Shown here piece by piece: positions 26,640 through 35,597 of a DNA stretch of 54,584 nucleotides. The notes beneath the pieces were generated by a model. The model did not search any database, had not been told where the DNA came from, and saw nothing but the letters and a program-made list of their open reading frames with translations. A program made the position numbers and the translations under genes. Position 1 is the first letter of the stretch; each line of letters opens with the position of its first letter. Source of the DNA: Paracoccaceae bacterium (GTDB lineage: Bacteria > Pseudomonadota > Alphaproteobacteria > Rhodobacterales > Rhodobacteraceae); NCBI GenBank assembly GCA_018223125.1, contig JAAEZA010000027.1, forward strand, positions 1 to 54,584. Reading direction: 5' to 3'.

Positions 26640-28778
26640 ATGGTACGCAAAAACAGACACGGGTTACAGGTAGATGCAGAACTGGCCGAGTTCATCGAAA
26701 CCCGCGCCCTGCCGGATACAGGTGTTTCTGCGGACCGCTTCTGGAGCGGCTTGTCCGCACTGGTCCATAACCTCGGCCCGAAAAACCGTGCGCTTTTGGA
26801 AAAGCGCAAAGAGATCAAGGCACAGATCGACGGCTGGCACATCGAACGGCGCGGGCAGGATCATGATCCCGCCGAATACAAGGCCTTCCTGCAAGAGATC
26901 GGGTATCTGGTGCCCAAGGGGCCGGACTTCCGGATCGAAACTACTAATGTTGATCCGGAAATCGCCGCCGTGCCCGGACCGCAACTTGTGGTGCCGATTA
27001 TGAATGCCCGCTATGCACTGAACGCGGCAAATGCCCGTTGGGGCAGCCTTTATGACGCGCTTTATGGCACGGACGCAATGGGCAGCACGGCGCCAGAGGG
27101 TGGCTATTCTGCTGATCGGGGCGCGGAAGTAATCGCTTGGGCAAAAGCCTATCTGGACGAGACCTTCCCGCTGGCCAGCGGGTCCCATGCGGATGTGGCA
27201 CGGTATAGCGTTGTGGACGGGCAATTGCAGGCGGACGGCGTGGTGCTGGCCACCCCGTCACAATTCGCCGGATACCGTGGCGACGCGGCAAACCCGAGCG
27301 CGGTTCTGCTGCAAACCAACGGGCTGCACGCGGAACTGACCATCGACCGCGACCATCAGATCGGCAGCGCAGACAAGGCGGGTATCGCGGATATACTGCT
27401 GGAATCTGCCATGTCGTCGATCATGGACTGCGAAGATTCCGTTGCTGCTGTGGATGCAGAAGACAAGGTTCTGGCCTATTCCAACTGGCTGGGCCTGATG
27501 AAGGGTGATCTGTCAGAGAGCGTGACCAAAGGCGACAGGACGTTTACCCGCGCGCTCAATCCCGACCGTGAATATACCGCACCGGATGGCAGCACGCTGA
27601 CCCTGAAGGGCCGTGCCCTGATGCTGGTGCGCAATGTGGGTCATTTGATGACAAACCCCGCCATTCTGGATCGCGACGGTCTGGAAGTGGGGGAGGGGCT
27701 TATGGATGCCATGTGCACCACGCTTTGCGCCATGCATGACTTGCAGCGCGACAGCGGCAACTCGGTCAAAGGCTCTGTCTATGTGGTAAAGCCCAAGATG
27801 CACGGACCGGAAGAAGTAGCCTTTGCGGATGAGATATTTACCCGCGTCGAACAGGCGCTGGGCCTGCCGCAATACACTGTGAAGCTGGGGATCATGGACG
27901 AAGAACGCCGCACCACGGTAAACCTTGGCGAATGTATCCGCGCGGCCAAACACCGTGTGGCCTTTATCAACACAGGTTTTCTGGACCGCACCGGCGATGA
28001 AATCCACACCTCGATGGAGGCTGGACCCTTCCTGCGCAAGGATGACATCAAGGGCGAGCCGTGGATCGCCGCCTATGAAGATCACAACGTTGACGTGGGG
28101 CTGGCCTGCGGATTGCAGGGTAAGGCGCAGATCGGCAAGGGCATGTGGGCCATGCCCGACATGATGGCCGATATGCTCGCTGCCAAAATTGCCCACCCGC
28201 AGGCAGGCGCAAACTGCGCATGGGTGCCAAGCCCGACAGCCGCCACACTGCATGCGATGCACTATCACAAGGTAGATGTGCTGGAACGGCAAAAAGAGAT
28301 CGCTGCTGGCGGGGCGCGGGCTTCTGTGGATACGATCCTGCAAATCCCGGTGGCGCAGGGGCAGAACTGGTCCGATGCGGAAATCACCCGCGAAGTTGAG
28401 AATAACGCCCAAGGTATTCTGGGGTATGTAGTACGCTGGATCGATCAGGGCGTGGGCTGTTCCAAAGTGCCCGACATCAACAATGTGGGCCTGATGGAAG
28501 ACCGCGCCACCTGCCGGATTTCAAGCCAGCACATCGCAAACTGGCTGTATCACGGGGTGGTCAGCCGCGATCAGGTTATGGAAATAATGCATCGTATGGC
28601 CCTTGTGGTGGACGAACAGAATGCCGGCGATCCGACCTATGATCCGATGGGGCCGGATTTCAACGGCTTGGCTTTTCAGGCCGCCTGTGATCTGGTCTTC
28701 CGCGGAACCGTGCAACCCTCGGGTTATACCGAGCCGATCCTGCATGCACGGCGTCTGGAGTTGAAAGGAACACAATAA
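26640..28778 (+). CDS. glcB: Malate synthase G
   Basis: GlcB condenses glyoxylate and acetyl-CoA to malate, the second step of the glyoxylate shunt and the entry point for glycolate. The 712-residue length is that of isoform G. Motifs include the insert-rich N-terminal half, [22 protein letters not shown] (acidic metal/glyoxylate-binding region), [19 protein letters not shown], and [45 protein letters not shown], all as in the family. The stop shares bases with the next start (TAATG), so glcG is coupled. isocitrate lyase is not in the window. Confidence 0.97.
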   Translation: MVRKNRHGLQVDAELAEFIETRALPDTGVSADRFWSGLSALVHNLGPKNRALLEKRKEIKAQIDGWHIERRGQDHDPAEYKAFLQEIGYLVPKGPDFRIETTNVDPEIAAVPGPQLVVPIMNARYALNAANARWGSLYDALYGTDAMGSTAPEGGYSADRGAEVIAWAKAYLDETFPLASGSHADVARYSVVDGQLQADGVVLATPSQFAGYRGDAANPSAVLLQTNGLHAELTIDRDHQIGSADKAGIADILLESAMSSIMDCEDSVAAVDAEDKVLAYSNWLGLMKGDLSESVTKGDRTFTRALNPDREYTAPDGSTLTLKGRALMLVRNVGHLMTNPAILDRDGLEVGEGLMDAMCTTLCAMHDLQRDSGNSVKGSVYVVKPKMHGPEEVAFADEIFTRVEQALGLPQYTVKLGIMDEERRTTVNLGECIRAAKHRVAFINTGFLDRTGDEIHTSMEAGPFLRKDDIKGEPWIAAYEDHNVDVGLACGLQGKAQIGKGMWAMPDMMADMLAAKIAHPQAGANCAWVPSPTAATLHAMHYHKVDVLERQKEIAAGGARASVDTILQIPVAQGQNWSDAEITREVENNAQGILGYVVRWIDQGVGCSKVPDINNVGLMEDRATCRISSQHIANWLYHGVVSRDQVMEIMHRMALVVDEQNAGDPTYDPMGPDFNGLAFQAACDLVFRGTVQPSGYTEPILHARRLELKGTQ

Positions 28779-29206
28779 TGGCTGGTCTGAATCTGGCGAA
28801 ATGCCGCAAGATTGTCCGCGCAGCCTTTGCAAAAGGCAAGGAAATGGGCCTGCAGCCCCTGTCTGTTGTCGTGCTGGATCAGGGCGGCAATGTGCTGGCA
28901 TTTGAACGGCAGGACGGCGCCTCTGCGGGGCGCTTCCAGATTGCCGATGGCAAGGCCAATGCGGCGGTCATGCTGGGGATGCCCAGCTCCCGTGCGATGG
29001 AACGGGCGGAAATACAGCCCTATGCCATGAATGCCTTAAACGGCGCTTATCGCGGGCGGTTTGTACCCCTTTCCGGTGGCGTACTGGTCAAGGACAGGAA
29101 GGGTACGATTATGGGTGCTGTCGGTGTGACAGGGGACACTTCGGAAAACGATGCCATTTGTGCTGTTGCAGGGATCGAGGCTGCGGCGTTTTCAGCCGAA
29201 GCCTGA
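28778..29206 (+). CDS. GlcG/HbpS-like heme-binding family protein
   Basis: This is a 142-residue member of the GlcG/HbpS (PF03928) family, often found next to glycolate or diol metabolism genes, with an uncertain role (heme or cofactor binding has been suggested for relatives). The fold pattern LSVVVLDQGGNVLAFERQDGAS, the helix AAVMLGMPSSRAMER, and the strands PLSGGVLVKDRKGTIMGAVGVTGDT are clear. It starts within the glcB stop (TAATG), so it is co-translated with malate synthase. That context supports a part in glyoxylate/glycolate use. Confidence 0.87.
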   Translation: MAGLNLAKCRKIVRAAFAKGKEMGLQPLSVVVLDQGGNVLAFERQDGASAGRFQIADGKANAAVMLGMPSSRAMERAEIQPYAMNALNGAYRGRFVPLSGGVLVKDRKGTIMGAVGVTGDTSENDAICAVAGIEAAAFSAEA

Positions 29207-29260
29207 TCTCTTGTCGCTAAGCGCAGGAAACTGAGTATTTTTTGAACATTGAAGCCGGTT

Positions 29261-29280
29261 CCGCAGTGTTCTTTCTGCGG
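29261..29280 (+). terminator. Hairpin after glcG
   Basis: CCGCAG and CTGCGG flank an 8-base loop, 55 bases past the glcG stop, without a T-run. It is a possible weak terminator. Confidence 0.3.
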
Positions 29281-29342
29281 GGCTTGCAATCCCTTGGTGC
29301 TTCGGACTAATCCTTTAGCATGCAAAAACAAACGAGAGTGAC

Positions 29343-30104
29343 ATGGTGCGCCCAGTAGTCGGAATAAGTGGCAATGCCCATATGATTAACGACGAGTATG
29401 CGGTGCAGGCCTGTGGTTTGCATAACCTGTATGCTGTCTCTGAAGTCTGCGAAGCCACTGCGTTGGTGGTGCCCGCGTTGCCGGATCTGAACCACATTGA
29501 CGAGCTGTGTTCGGTGTTTGACGGTTTCGTCTTTACCGGTGCGCGGCCGAATATCCATCCCGAGGAATACGGCGAGACAGCAACGCCCGCCCACGGGGAT
29601 TTTGATCGGGATCGGGACCGGCTGACCCTGCCGCTGATCCGCGCCTGCGTTGAGCGTGGGGTGCCGATTCTGGGGATCTGCCGCGGGTTTCAGGAATTCA
29701 ACGTGGCCTTTGGCGGCACTCTTTACCCCGAGATCCGTGATCTGCCCGGACGGATGAACCACCGGATGCCGCCCGATGGCACCATCGAAGAGAAATTTGC
29801 CCATCGCCATGACATCACCCTGACCAAAGGGGGCGTGTTCGAAGGGATTTTCGGCAGCGATGTCGTGCTGACCAACTCCTTGCACGGGCAGGGGATCAAG
29901 GAAGCGGGCGAACGGGTGGTGGTCGAAGGCCACGCACCGGACGGTACGCCCGAAGCAATCCGCATTGAAGGTGCGCCGGGTTTCGCGCTGGCCGTGCAAT
30001 GGCATCCGGAATGGAACGCGGCGAATGATCCGGTTTCACGTCCCCTGTTTGAGGCTTTCGGGCAGGCTATGCGCGATTGCGCAGCCCAACGCCGTGCAGC
30101 CTGA
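29343..30104 (+). CDS. Class I glutamine amidotransferase-like hydrolase (peptidase C26, PuuD type)
   Basis: This 253-residue protein of the gamma-glutamyl-GABA hydrolase family (C26) hydrolyses a gamma-glutamyl amide. The nucleophile is the Cys of ILGICRGFQEFNVAFGGTLY; the catalytic His and Glu are in AVQWHPEWN. The N-terminus VVGISGNAHMIND fits the family, although the usual G-I-x-x-x is a little altered. It lies in front of gluconokinase with a 15-base gap. Whether it acts on gamma-glutamyl-polyamine intermediates is inference; no other puu gene is present. Confidence 0.87.
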   Translation: MVRPVVGISGNAHMINDEYAVQACGLHNLYAVSEVCEATALVVPALPDLNHIDELCSVFDGFVFTGARPNIHPEEYGETATPAHGDFDRDRDRLTLPLIRACVERGVPILGICRGFQEFNVAFGGTLYPEIRDLPGRMNHRMPPDGTIEEKFAHRHDITLTKGGVFEGIFGSDVVLTNSLHGQGIKEAGERVVVEGHAPDGTPEAIRIEGAPGFALAVQWHPEWNAANDPVSRPLFEAFGQAMRDCAAQRRAA

Positions 30105-30119
30105 CCGGTTGGCGCACCT

Positions 30120-30656
30120 GTGACAGACAGAATTGTGATCATGGGCGTTTCGGGCTGCGGAAAGTCCACTGTCGGGGCGGCGCTTGCCAAACGACTTGGC
30201 GGGGTGTTCCAGGACGGTGATGATTTCCACCCCGGTGCCAATATCCGGAAAATGTCCGACGGAGAGCCGCTGACAGACGCGGACCGCTGGCCGTGGCTTG
30301 ATCGGGTCGGGCAGGCGCTGGGCGGGACGGATCGCGGGTGTCTGGTGATGGCCTGTTCCGCTTTGAAAACTGCCTATCGGGACAGATTGCGCCAGCAGGC
30401 AGGTCGCGATGTTGTGTTTGTGCTGCTGCAGGGATCGCAGGAATTTATTGCGCAACGGATGCAGGCGCGCAGCGGGCATTTCATGCCGCCGGACCTGCTG
30501 CAAAGCCAGTTTGACACGCTGGAAGCTTTCGGGCCGCAGGAAACAGCCGTTACGGTTGATATCGTTGAAAGTGTCGATGATATCGTCGAACAGATTTGTC
30601 AGGGTCTGAAGCAGCTCTGGCACGGGGGAACCGCCCCTGTTGCCCAGGGGCGGTAG
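30120..30656 (+). CDS. gntK: Gluconokinase
   Basis: This 178-residue gluconokinase phosphorylates gluconate to 6-phosphogluconate. The P-loop is MGVSGCGKSTVGAALA, followed by the gluconate-binding FQDGDDFHPGANIRKMSDGEPLTDADRWPWL and CSALKTAYRDRLR. The start is a GTG at 30120. The end of the gene encodes a perfect hairpin (30630-30654) just before the stop. It converges with the FAH-family gene, 4 bases away. Confidence 0.95.
   Translation: MTDRIVIMGVSGCGKSTVGAALAKRLGGVFQDGDDFHPGANIRKMSDGEPLTDADRWPWLDRVGQALGGTDRGCLVMACSALKTAYRDRLRQQAGRDVVFVLLQGSQEFIAQRMQARSGHFMPPDLLQSQFDTLEAFGPQETAVTVDIVESVDDIVEQICQGLKQLWHGGTAPVAQGR
30630..30654. terminator. Hairpin inside the last codons of gntK
   Basis: ACCGCCCCT (30630-30638) and AGGGGCGGT (30646-30654) pair perfectly over a 7-base loop. 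The right arm reaches the first base of the gntK stop codon. No T-run follows. The position between convergent genes suggests transcript end formation for both strands. Confidence 0.45.
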
Positions 30657-30660
30657 GTGT

Positions 30661-31506
30661 CTAGTCGTCTGCTTTGACTGTCTGTTTCTGGGTGCCAAGC
30701 CCTGCGATGTTCAATTCCATCACATCACCGTCCTTCAGGAAGGTTGGCGGGTTCATCCCCAGACCGACGCCCGGTGGTGTTCCTGTCGCGATCACATCGC
30801 CCGGATGCAGGGTGAACAGATGGGACAGATGCTCGATAATTTCGGCTACGGTGAAGATCATCGTGCCGGTATTTCCGGTCTGCATCCGCTCGCCGTTCAC
30901 ATCCAGCGTCATGTCGAGCGCCTGAGGATCGGCGATTTCGTCCCGCGTGACCAGCCACGGGCCGGTCGGCCCGAACGTGTCGCAGGATTTGCCTTTGGTC
31001 CAATTGCCGGACATGTGCTTTTGAAAGTGACGTTCTGAAACATCGTTGACGATACAATATCCGGCCACATGCGCCAGCGCGTCTTCCTTTTTGACGTATT
31101 TTGCAGTCTTGCCAATGACAACGCCGAGTTCGACTTCCCAGTCGGTTTTGGTTGATCCCCGCGGCATGACCACAGTGTCATTCGGCCCGACGATGGCGGA
31201 GTTCGCCTTCATGAACAGGATCGGATGTTCGGGAATACTCGCACCGGTTTCTGCGGCGTGATCGGAGTAGTTCAACCCGATGCACATGAACTTTCCGATG
31301 TTGGCCACGCAAGGCCCGATACGGGGGGAGCCTTCCACCGCAGGCAGGCTGGCGGGATCGAGTGCTGCCAGTTTCGCCAGCGCCGCGTCCGACAGTTGCG
31401 AACCGTCCAGATCGTTGATGTGTCCCGACAGATCCCGCAGAGCACCGTTCTCGTCCATCATGGCGGGTTTCTCAGCGCCCGGAGCGCCGTATCGGAGAAG
31501 TTTCAT
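30661..31506 (-). CDS. Fumarylacetoacetate hydrolase family protein
   Basis: This is a 281-residue FAH-superfamily enzyme, acting on 2-oxo or 1,3-diketo acids (hydrolase, decarboxylase or ureidoglycolate-lyase-like). It has the metal-binding FAH core: FMCIGLNYSDHAAETG, PILFMKANSAIVGPNDTVVMPRG, TDWEVELGVVIG with the two Glu ligands, and GDVIATGTPPGVGLGMNPP. This length and these motifs are close to the ureidoglycolate lyase/2-hydroxyhepta-2,4-diene-1,7-dioate isomerase annotations, but the substrate is not decidable. Confidence 0.87.
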   Translation of the reverse strand: MKLLRYGAPGAEKPAMMDENGALRDLSGHINDLDGSQLSDAALAKLAALDPASLPAVEGSPRIGPCVANIGKFMCIGLNYSDHAAETGASIPEHPILFMKANSAIVGPNDTVVMPRGSTKTDWEVELGVVIGKTAKYVKKEDALAHVAGYCIVNDVSERHFQKHMSGNWTKGKSCDTFGPTGPWLVTRDEIADPQALDMTLDVNGERMQTGNTGTMIFTVAEIIEHLSHLFTLHPGDVIATGTPPGVGLGMNPPTFLKDGDVMELNIAGLGTQKQTVKADD

Positions 31507-31676
31507 AGGGTCTTCCTTGTTCCTGCTTCAGTGAACGGCCCAAAGTGTTAGCGCAGTGGATCCGTTCGGTTTCGGGCGCATTTTCACCCGTTGCGGGGCA
31601 AACCACAAGAGTATGCTGCGCAATGTTTTTTGGCAGGGGATTTTACAGAAACCGGCGCCAATCGTCTTGTTCACAG

Positions 31677-31701
31677 CAGCCAAGTTTGTATGACTTGGCT
31701 G
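31677..31701. promoter_or_regulatory. Inverted repeat upstream of the YhaO/YhaN pair
   Basis: CAGCCAAG (31677-31684) and CTTGGCTG (31694-31701) form 8-bp arms with a 9-base spacer, 26 bases before the leader ORF. It could be an operator or a hairpin in the leader. The rest of the 31507-31726 gap shows no other structure that I can support. Confidence 0.35.
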
Positions 31702-31726
31702 TGTAGAAGGTTTTGGAGTCCGTCTC

Positions 31727-31795
31727 ATGCTGATCCCCTTTCGTTCCGGCGGGAAATCCGGTGCTATCAATCCGTTTAACAGGGTGTACCGATGA
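31727..31795 (+). CDS. Possible 22-residue leader ORF coupled to the nuclease gene
   Basis: ATG at 31727 is preceded by TTGGAG with an 8-base spacer. The frame encodes MLIPFRSGGKSG and ten more residues, ending at TGA 31793-31795. That stop overlaps the ATG of the nuclease gene (31792) as ATGA. A short, well-started ORF ending in an overlap is the layout of a translational-coupling leader. No database-known peptide is recognised. Confidence 0.4.
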   Translation: MLIPFRSGGKSGAINPFNRVYR

Positions 31796-32931
31796 TCCGC
31801 TTCCTGCATTCTTCCGACCTGCATCTGGGCAAACCTTTCGGCCGCTTCCCTGAAGAGGTGCGGGGGCGTCTGCGGGAAGCCCGAAATGATGTGATTAGCC
31901 GACTGGCCGCTGCCGCGCGCAAGGGTGGTGCAGAGGTGATCCTGCTGGCCGGGGATACGTTTGATGCGGAAACACCCACACCTTCGCTGGTGCGCCAGAC
32001 GCTGAACGCCATCGCGCAGGACAGCGGGTTGCGCTGGGTGATGATGCCGGGCAATCACGATTCCCTTGCAGCGAGCGAGCTGTGGCGGGTTATTGCCAAG
32101 GACAAGCCGGACAATCTGACAGTCGTTCTGGAGAGCAGGCCGTTGGAACTGGGCGAAGGGGCAGTTCTGCTGCCTGCGCCTTGCACCGCGCGCAATCCCG
32201 GGCGGGATCTGACAGAGTCTATGGATCAGCCTACACCGGAAGGGGCGATCCGTATCGGGCTCGGGCATGGCGGGATTACGGATTTTGGGGGCGGTGGTGA
32301 AAAGACTATCTCGGAGGACGGTTCGGCTGCGATTGTTCCACCGGATCGGGCCGAACGCTCCGGTTTGGCCTATCTTGCGCTGGGTGACTGGCACGGGCAG
32401 ATCGAAGTTGGCAAACGCACATGGTTTTCCGGCACGCCGGAGCGGGACAGTTTCAAGCATCAGATGCAGGCGAGCGCCAATCTCGTGACACTGCAGGGCA
32501 GCAATGCACTGCCCGACGTTAAAACCGTGCCAACGGGTGTGATCCGGTGGCTGGACCTCGGGTTGGAGCTGGTGCCTGACGGGGATTGTGTCAAGCAGCT
32601 CCATCAGGGGCTGCCGGAGGTGTCCCGCCGCCGCGATGTGCTGACGCGTTTGCGGGCGGAGGGGCGGATCGGACTGGCGGAAAAGACCGCACTGGTGCAG
32701 GCGGTCGCGCAGGTCGCGCCGGATTTCTTGTGGTTTGATGCGGATCTTGACCGGCTGCGCCTGACCCATGATACCTCTGATCTGGACAGTGTGGATACGG
32801 CCGGAGCCTTGCGGATGGCAGCGCAAAGTCTGGCGGACCGCTCTGACGATGCCAGCCTGTCGGCAGAGGACCGCGAGGTTGCCGAAAACGCCCTGTCGAT
32901 GCTGTTCACATTCGCATCGGAGACCCAATGA
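31792..32931 (+). CDS. SbcD/YhaO-like metallophosphoesterase (DNA exonuclease)
   Basis: This 379-residue calcineurin-like phosphoesterase is of the Mre11/SbcD/YhaO type, a two-metal nuclease that works with an SMC-like ATPase on DNA ends. Metal ligands appear in order: RFLHSSDLHLGKP (D, H), LLAGDTFDAE (GD..D), VMMPGNHDSLA (GNHD), GLGHGGI and LGDWHGQIEVG (H-x-G). The C-terminal 100 residues would form the capping and ATPase-binding part. The stop overlaps the start of the ATPase gene by ATGA. Its own ribosome-binding site is weak (CAGGGTG), in line with coupling to the leader ORF. Confidence 0.88.
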   Translation: MIRFLHSSDLHLGKPFGRFPEEVRGRLREARNDVISRLAAAARKGGAEVILLAGDTFDAETPTPSLVRQTLNAIAQDSGLRWVMMPGNHDSLAASELWRVIAKDKPDNLTVVLESRPLELGEGAVLLPAPCTARNPGRDLTESMDQPTPEGAIRIGLGHGGITDFGGGGEKTISEDGSAAIVPPDRAERSGLAYLALGDWHGQIEVGKRTWFSGTPERDSFKHQMQASANLVTLQGSNALPDVKTVPTGVIRWLDLGLELVPDGDCVKQLHQGLPEVSRRRDVLTRLRAEGRIGLAEKTALVQAVAQVAPDFLWFDADLDRLRLTHDTSDLDSVDTAGALRMAAQSLADRSDDASLSAEDREVAENALSMLFTFASETQ

Positions 32932-35570
32932 AGCTGCGTTCGCTAAGCCTGACAAATGTGCGCAAATTCGGCGGCAGGACAGCCTCTCTGCGCGATATTG
33001 GCGATGGTGTGACGGTAATCTCCGAAGCCAACGAATTCGGCAAATCCACTTTTTTCGACGCGCTCCATGCATTGTTTTTTGCCAAATACAGCAGCGTGGG
33101 GAAGGACGTTAAATCCCTGCAACCCCATTCCGGCGGGGCTGTAAGGATCAGTGCAGAGATCGAAATTCCACAGGGCCGCTTTGTCATCGAAAAGTCGTTT
33201 CTGGCGCAAAAACGGGCGAGTGTCAGCAGGGCAGGTGGCGCGCTGGTGGCACAGGACGATGAAGCCGAAAGCTGGATCGCGGCGTTGATGGACAACGGGC
33301 TGGAAGGTCCGGCGGGTCTGCTTTGGGTGAAGCAGGGCACAACGGGGCTGGAGCCTGCGGGTGCCGTTGGTGTAGAAAAGGAACGTCTGCTCGGGGCGCG
33401 GCGGGATCTGTTGTCTTCGGTCGCGGGGGAGATCGACAAGGTGACGGGCGGGCGGCGCATGGATCGTGTGCTGGCGCGGTGTCAGGAAGAATTGTCAAAG
33501 CTCGCAACGGCAAGCGGCAAGGCCAAGAAGAACGCGCCGTGGGGGCAGGTTCAGGCGGAAATGGCAGAGCTTGAGGCGCGGGAGGCAGAGCTTTCAGCGC
33601 TGAGGAAAGACCTGTCAGAGAACCTCGTAGGGCGGAAAACCTGCGAAGCGGCCTTGGAGCGGATGAACGCGCCTGAGGCGTGGAAACAGCGCAAAGATGC
33701 GCTGGCCACCGCAGAGGCGCAGTTCAAAGAGGCAGAGTCCCATGCGGAGAAAACCGGACAGGCGGCAAAAGATCTCGATCTGAAAACCCTCCAGTCCGAG
33801 GCGGCGCAAACCAGACTGAACAATTTGTTGCAGGCGGCGGCAAAGCTGGAACAGGTCCGGCAGGAGGATACCAGTCTTCAGTCAAAACTTGGTGTAATCC
33901 GGCAGGAACTGGCAGAAGCCGGCACGCAGGAACAGCATGCTGCGGCCCGACTGGAACAGGCGCAAGCGACGGTTAAATCCTTGCGGGAACGGGAAAAAGC
34001 CGCGCAGCAGGCGGCGCAGTGCCGTCAGGCACGGGATCAGGTCGAGCAATTGTCAGAACGGCTGGAGAAAGCCGAAACCCAGCAACGCGCCTTGGAGGAT
34101 GCCAAGGCACAGCTGGACGGTATCACTATAACGCCTGTTTTGATGCAGGCGGTAACAGACGCACAAAACCGTCTGCATCAGGCCAAGGCGCGGGCAGAAG
34201 CCCAATCCGTCACCGTGACGCTTCACTACGATGGCGCGGCGCGGGTGTCTTTGGGTGGTGCGGACGTAAATGCCGGTGAAGCCGTGGCGATTTCCTCCCG
34301 TCAGAGCTTCGATCTGCCTGGCATCGGGGCGCTGGTGGTTGATCCCGGCCAAAGGGAAGACGGGGATCGGGCGGCTGAGGAATTCAAGCGGGCGCTGTCC
34401 GGTTTCGAGGCGGCGTTGCGCAAGGCAAATGTCAGTTCGGTAGAAGAGGCCCACGCTGCCCTTGCCGCACGGCACGAGGCTGCACAGCGCAAGGAACTGG
34501 CGGAAGGATTGATCGCATCGCTGGTGCCTGAAGGGCTGGACGCGCTGCGCGGATCGCTCGCCAAGGCACGGGTGGCGGCGGATGCGGTGCCTGCGGGGGA
34601 AGCGTTCGTGCAGGATCCCGATGCGCTGGCTGCGGCGCTGGAAACTGGTGAAGCGGATGAACGGGACGCCCGCGCCGGTTACGAACGCTGTCGCGAGGTG
34701 CTGTCCCGCGCAAGAGAGGCTGAGGGCGTATTGCGTGAAAAGTGCAACCGCGCCGCTGCCGCACTGGCCGAAGCCAAAGCCGCCTACGGGGATGCGGACA
34801 GTTTCGAGAACCGCAAAGCCACTGCCGCACGGCAGGCCAGCATCGCAGAAACTGCCGTGCAGGATGCAAGGGCCAAGGTGCTGGCGTTGCAGCAGAACGC
34901 GCCGGATCCTGGAACGGCGTCAGCGGATCTGAAACGGGCCGGTACGGTGGTTGAAAACGCAGAGAAACGGATCAGCCAGCTGAAGGAGCAGCTGGTCCAT
35001 TACAACGCAGAAATCGCCGCCCGTGCAAACGCCGGTGTCGAAGAAGAACTGGCCGAAGTTCAGGGCAAGCTGGAAACCGCTCGGAGGCGCGAGTCCCGAT
35101 ACAGCCGTGAGGTGGCCTCGCTGAACCTGCTGGTGTCAGAACTGGAAGGCCGCAGGACGCAGGCGCGGGATGTGTATTTCGAACCGGTTCAAAAGGAATT
35201 GCAGCCGCTTTTGTCGATCCTGCACGACGATGCCGCGCTGGAATTTGACAGCAGCCGCCTGTTGCCAAACGGGTTGGAGCGGGGCGGCCTGCACGAAGAA
35301 CTCGACGTGCTGAGCGGTGGGACGCAGGAACAGATTGCGATCCTGACACGCCTGGCTTTTGCCCGTCTGTTTGCCCGTCAGGGATACCCGATGCCGATCA
35401 TTCTGGATGACGCGCTGGTGTATTCCGATGACGACCGGATCGTGAAAATGTTCACCGCATTGCATCGTGTTGCCACCGATTTACAGGTGATCGTTTTCTC
35501 CTGTCGCCAGATGGCTTTTGCCGAACTCGGCGGGGAACAGCCCGAACTGGTGATAGAGCAGCAGGCCTGA
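32928..35570 (+). CDS. YhaN-like AAA ATPase with long coiled coils (SbcC/Rad50-type partner)
   Basis: This 880-residue SMC-like ATPase is the partner of the preceding nuclease. The N-terminal P-loop region is SEANEFGKSTFFDALHALFF, where the usual first Gly of the Walker A motif (GPNEAGKST in relatives) is replaced by Glu. About residues 190-750 are rich in Ala, Glu, Lys and Arg heptad-like sequence (coiled coils) around a small central globular part. The C-terminal signature LSGGTQEQIAILTRLAFARLF and Walker B PMPIILDDALVYSDDDR complete the ATPase. No CxxC zinc hook is present, which fits YhaN rather than SbcC. The pair probably acts in DNA-end processing. Confidence 0.85.
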   Translation: MKLRSLSLTNVRKFGGRTASLRDIGDGVTVISEANEFGKSTFFDALHALFFAKYSSVGKDVKSLQPHSGGAVRISAEIEIPQGRFVIEKSFLAQKRASVSRAGGALVAQDDEAESWIAALMDNGLEGPAGLLWVKQGTTGLEPAGAVGVEKERLLGARRDLLSSVAGEIDKVTGGRRMDRVLARCQEELSKLATASGKAKKNAPWGQVQAEMAELEAREAELSALRKDLSENLVGRKTCEAALERMNAPEAWKQRKDALATAEAQFKEAESHAEKTGQAAKDLDLKTLQSEAAQTRLNNLLQAAAKLEQVRQEDTSLQSKLGVIRQELAEAGTQEQHAAARLEQAQATVKSLREREKAAQQAAQCRQARDQVEQLSERLEKAETQQRALEDAKAQLDGITITPVLMQAVTDAQNRLHQAKARAEAQSVTVTLHYDGAARVSLGGADVNAGEAVAISSRQSFDLPGIGALVVDPGQREDGDRAAEEFKRALSGFEAALRKANVSSVEEAHAALAARHEAAQRKELAEGLIASLVPEGLDALRGSLAKARVAADAVPAGEAFVQDPDALAAALETGEADERDARAGYERCREVLSRAREAEGVLREKCNRAAAALAEAKAAYGDADSFENRKATAARQASIAETAVQDARAKVLALQQNAPDPGTASADLKRAGTVVENAEKRISQLKEQLVHYNAEIAARANAGVEEELAEVQGKLETARRRESRYSREVASLNLLVSELEGRRTQARDVYFEPVQKELQPLLSILHDDAALEFDSSRLLPNGLERGGLHEELDVLSGGTQEQIAILTRLAFARLFARQGYPMPIILDDALVYSDDDRIVKMFTALHRVATDLQVIVFSCRQMAFAELGGEQPELVIEQQA

Positions 35571-35597
35571 CCCTGTGACGGGGCAGGCCGTCGCGGT

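Noticed and set aside
31528-33072. 514-codon open frame on the minus strand opposite the YhaO-like nuclease gene
   Set aside because: The plus strand holds a protein with all metal-ligand motifs; the minus frame has no recognisable domain and an odd Arg/His/Gln-rich composition, as expected for an antisense shadow in GC-rich DNA.
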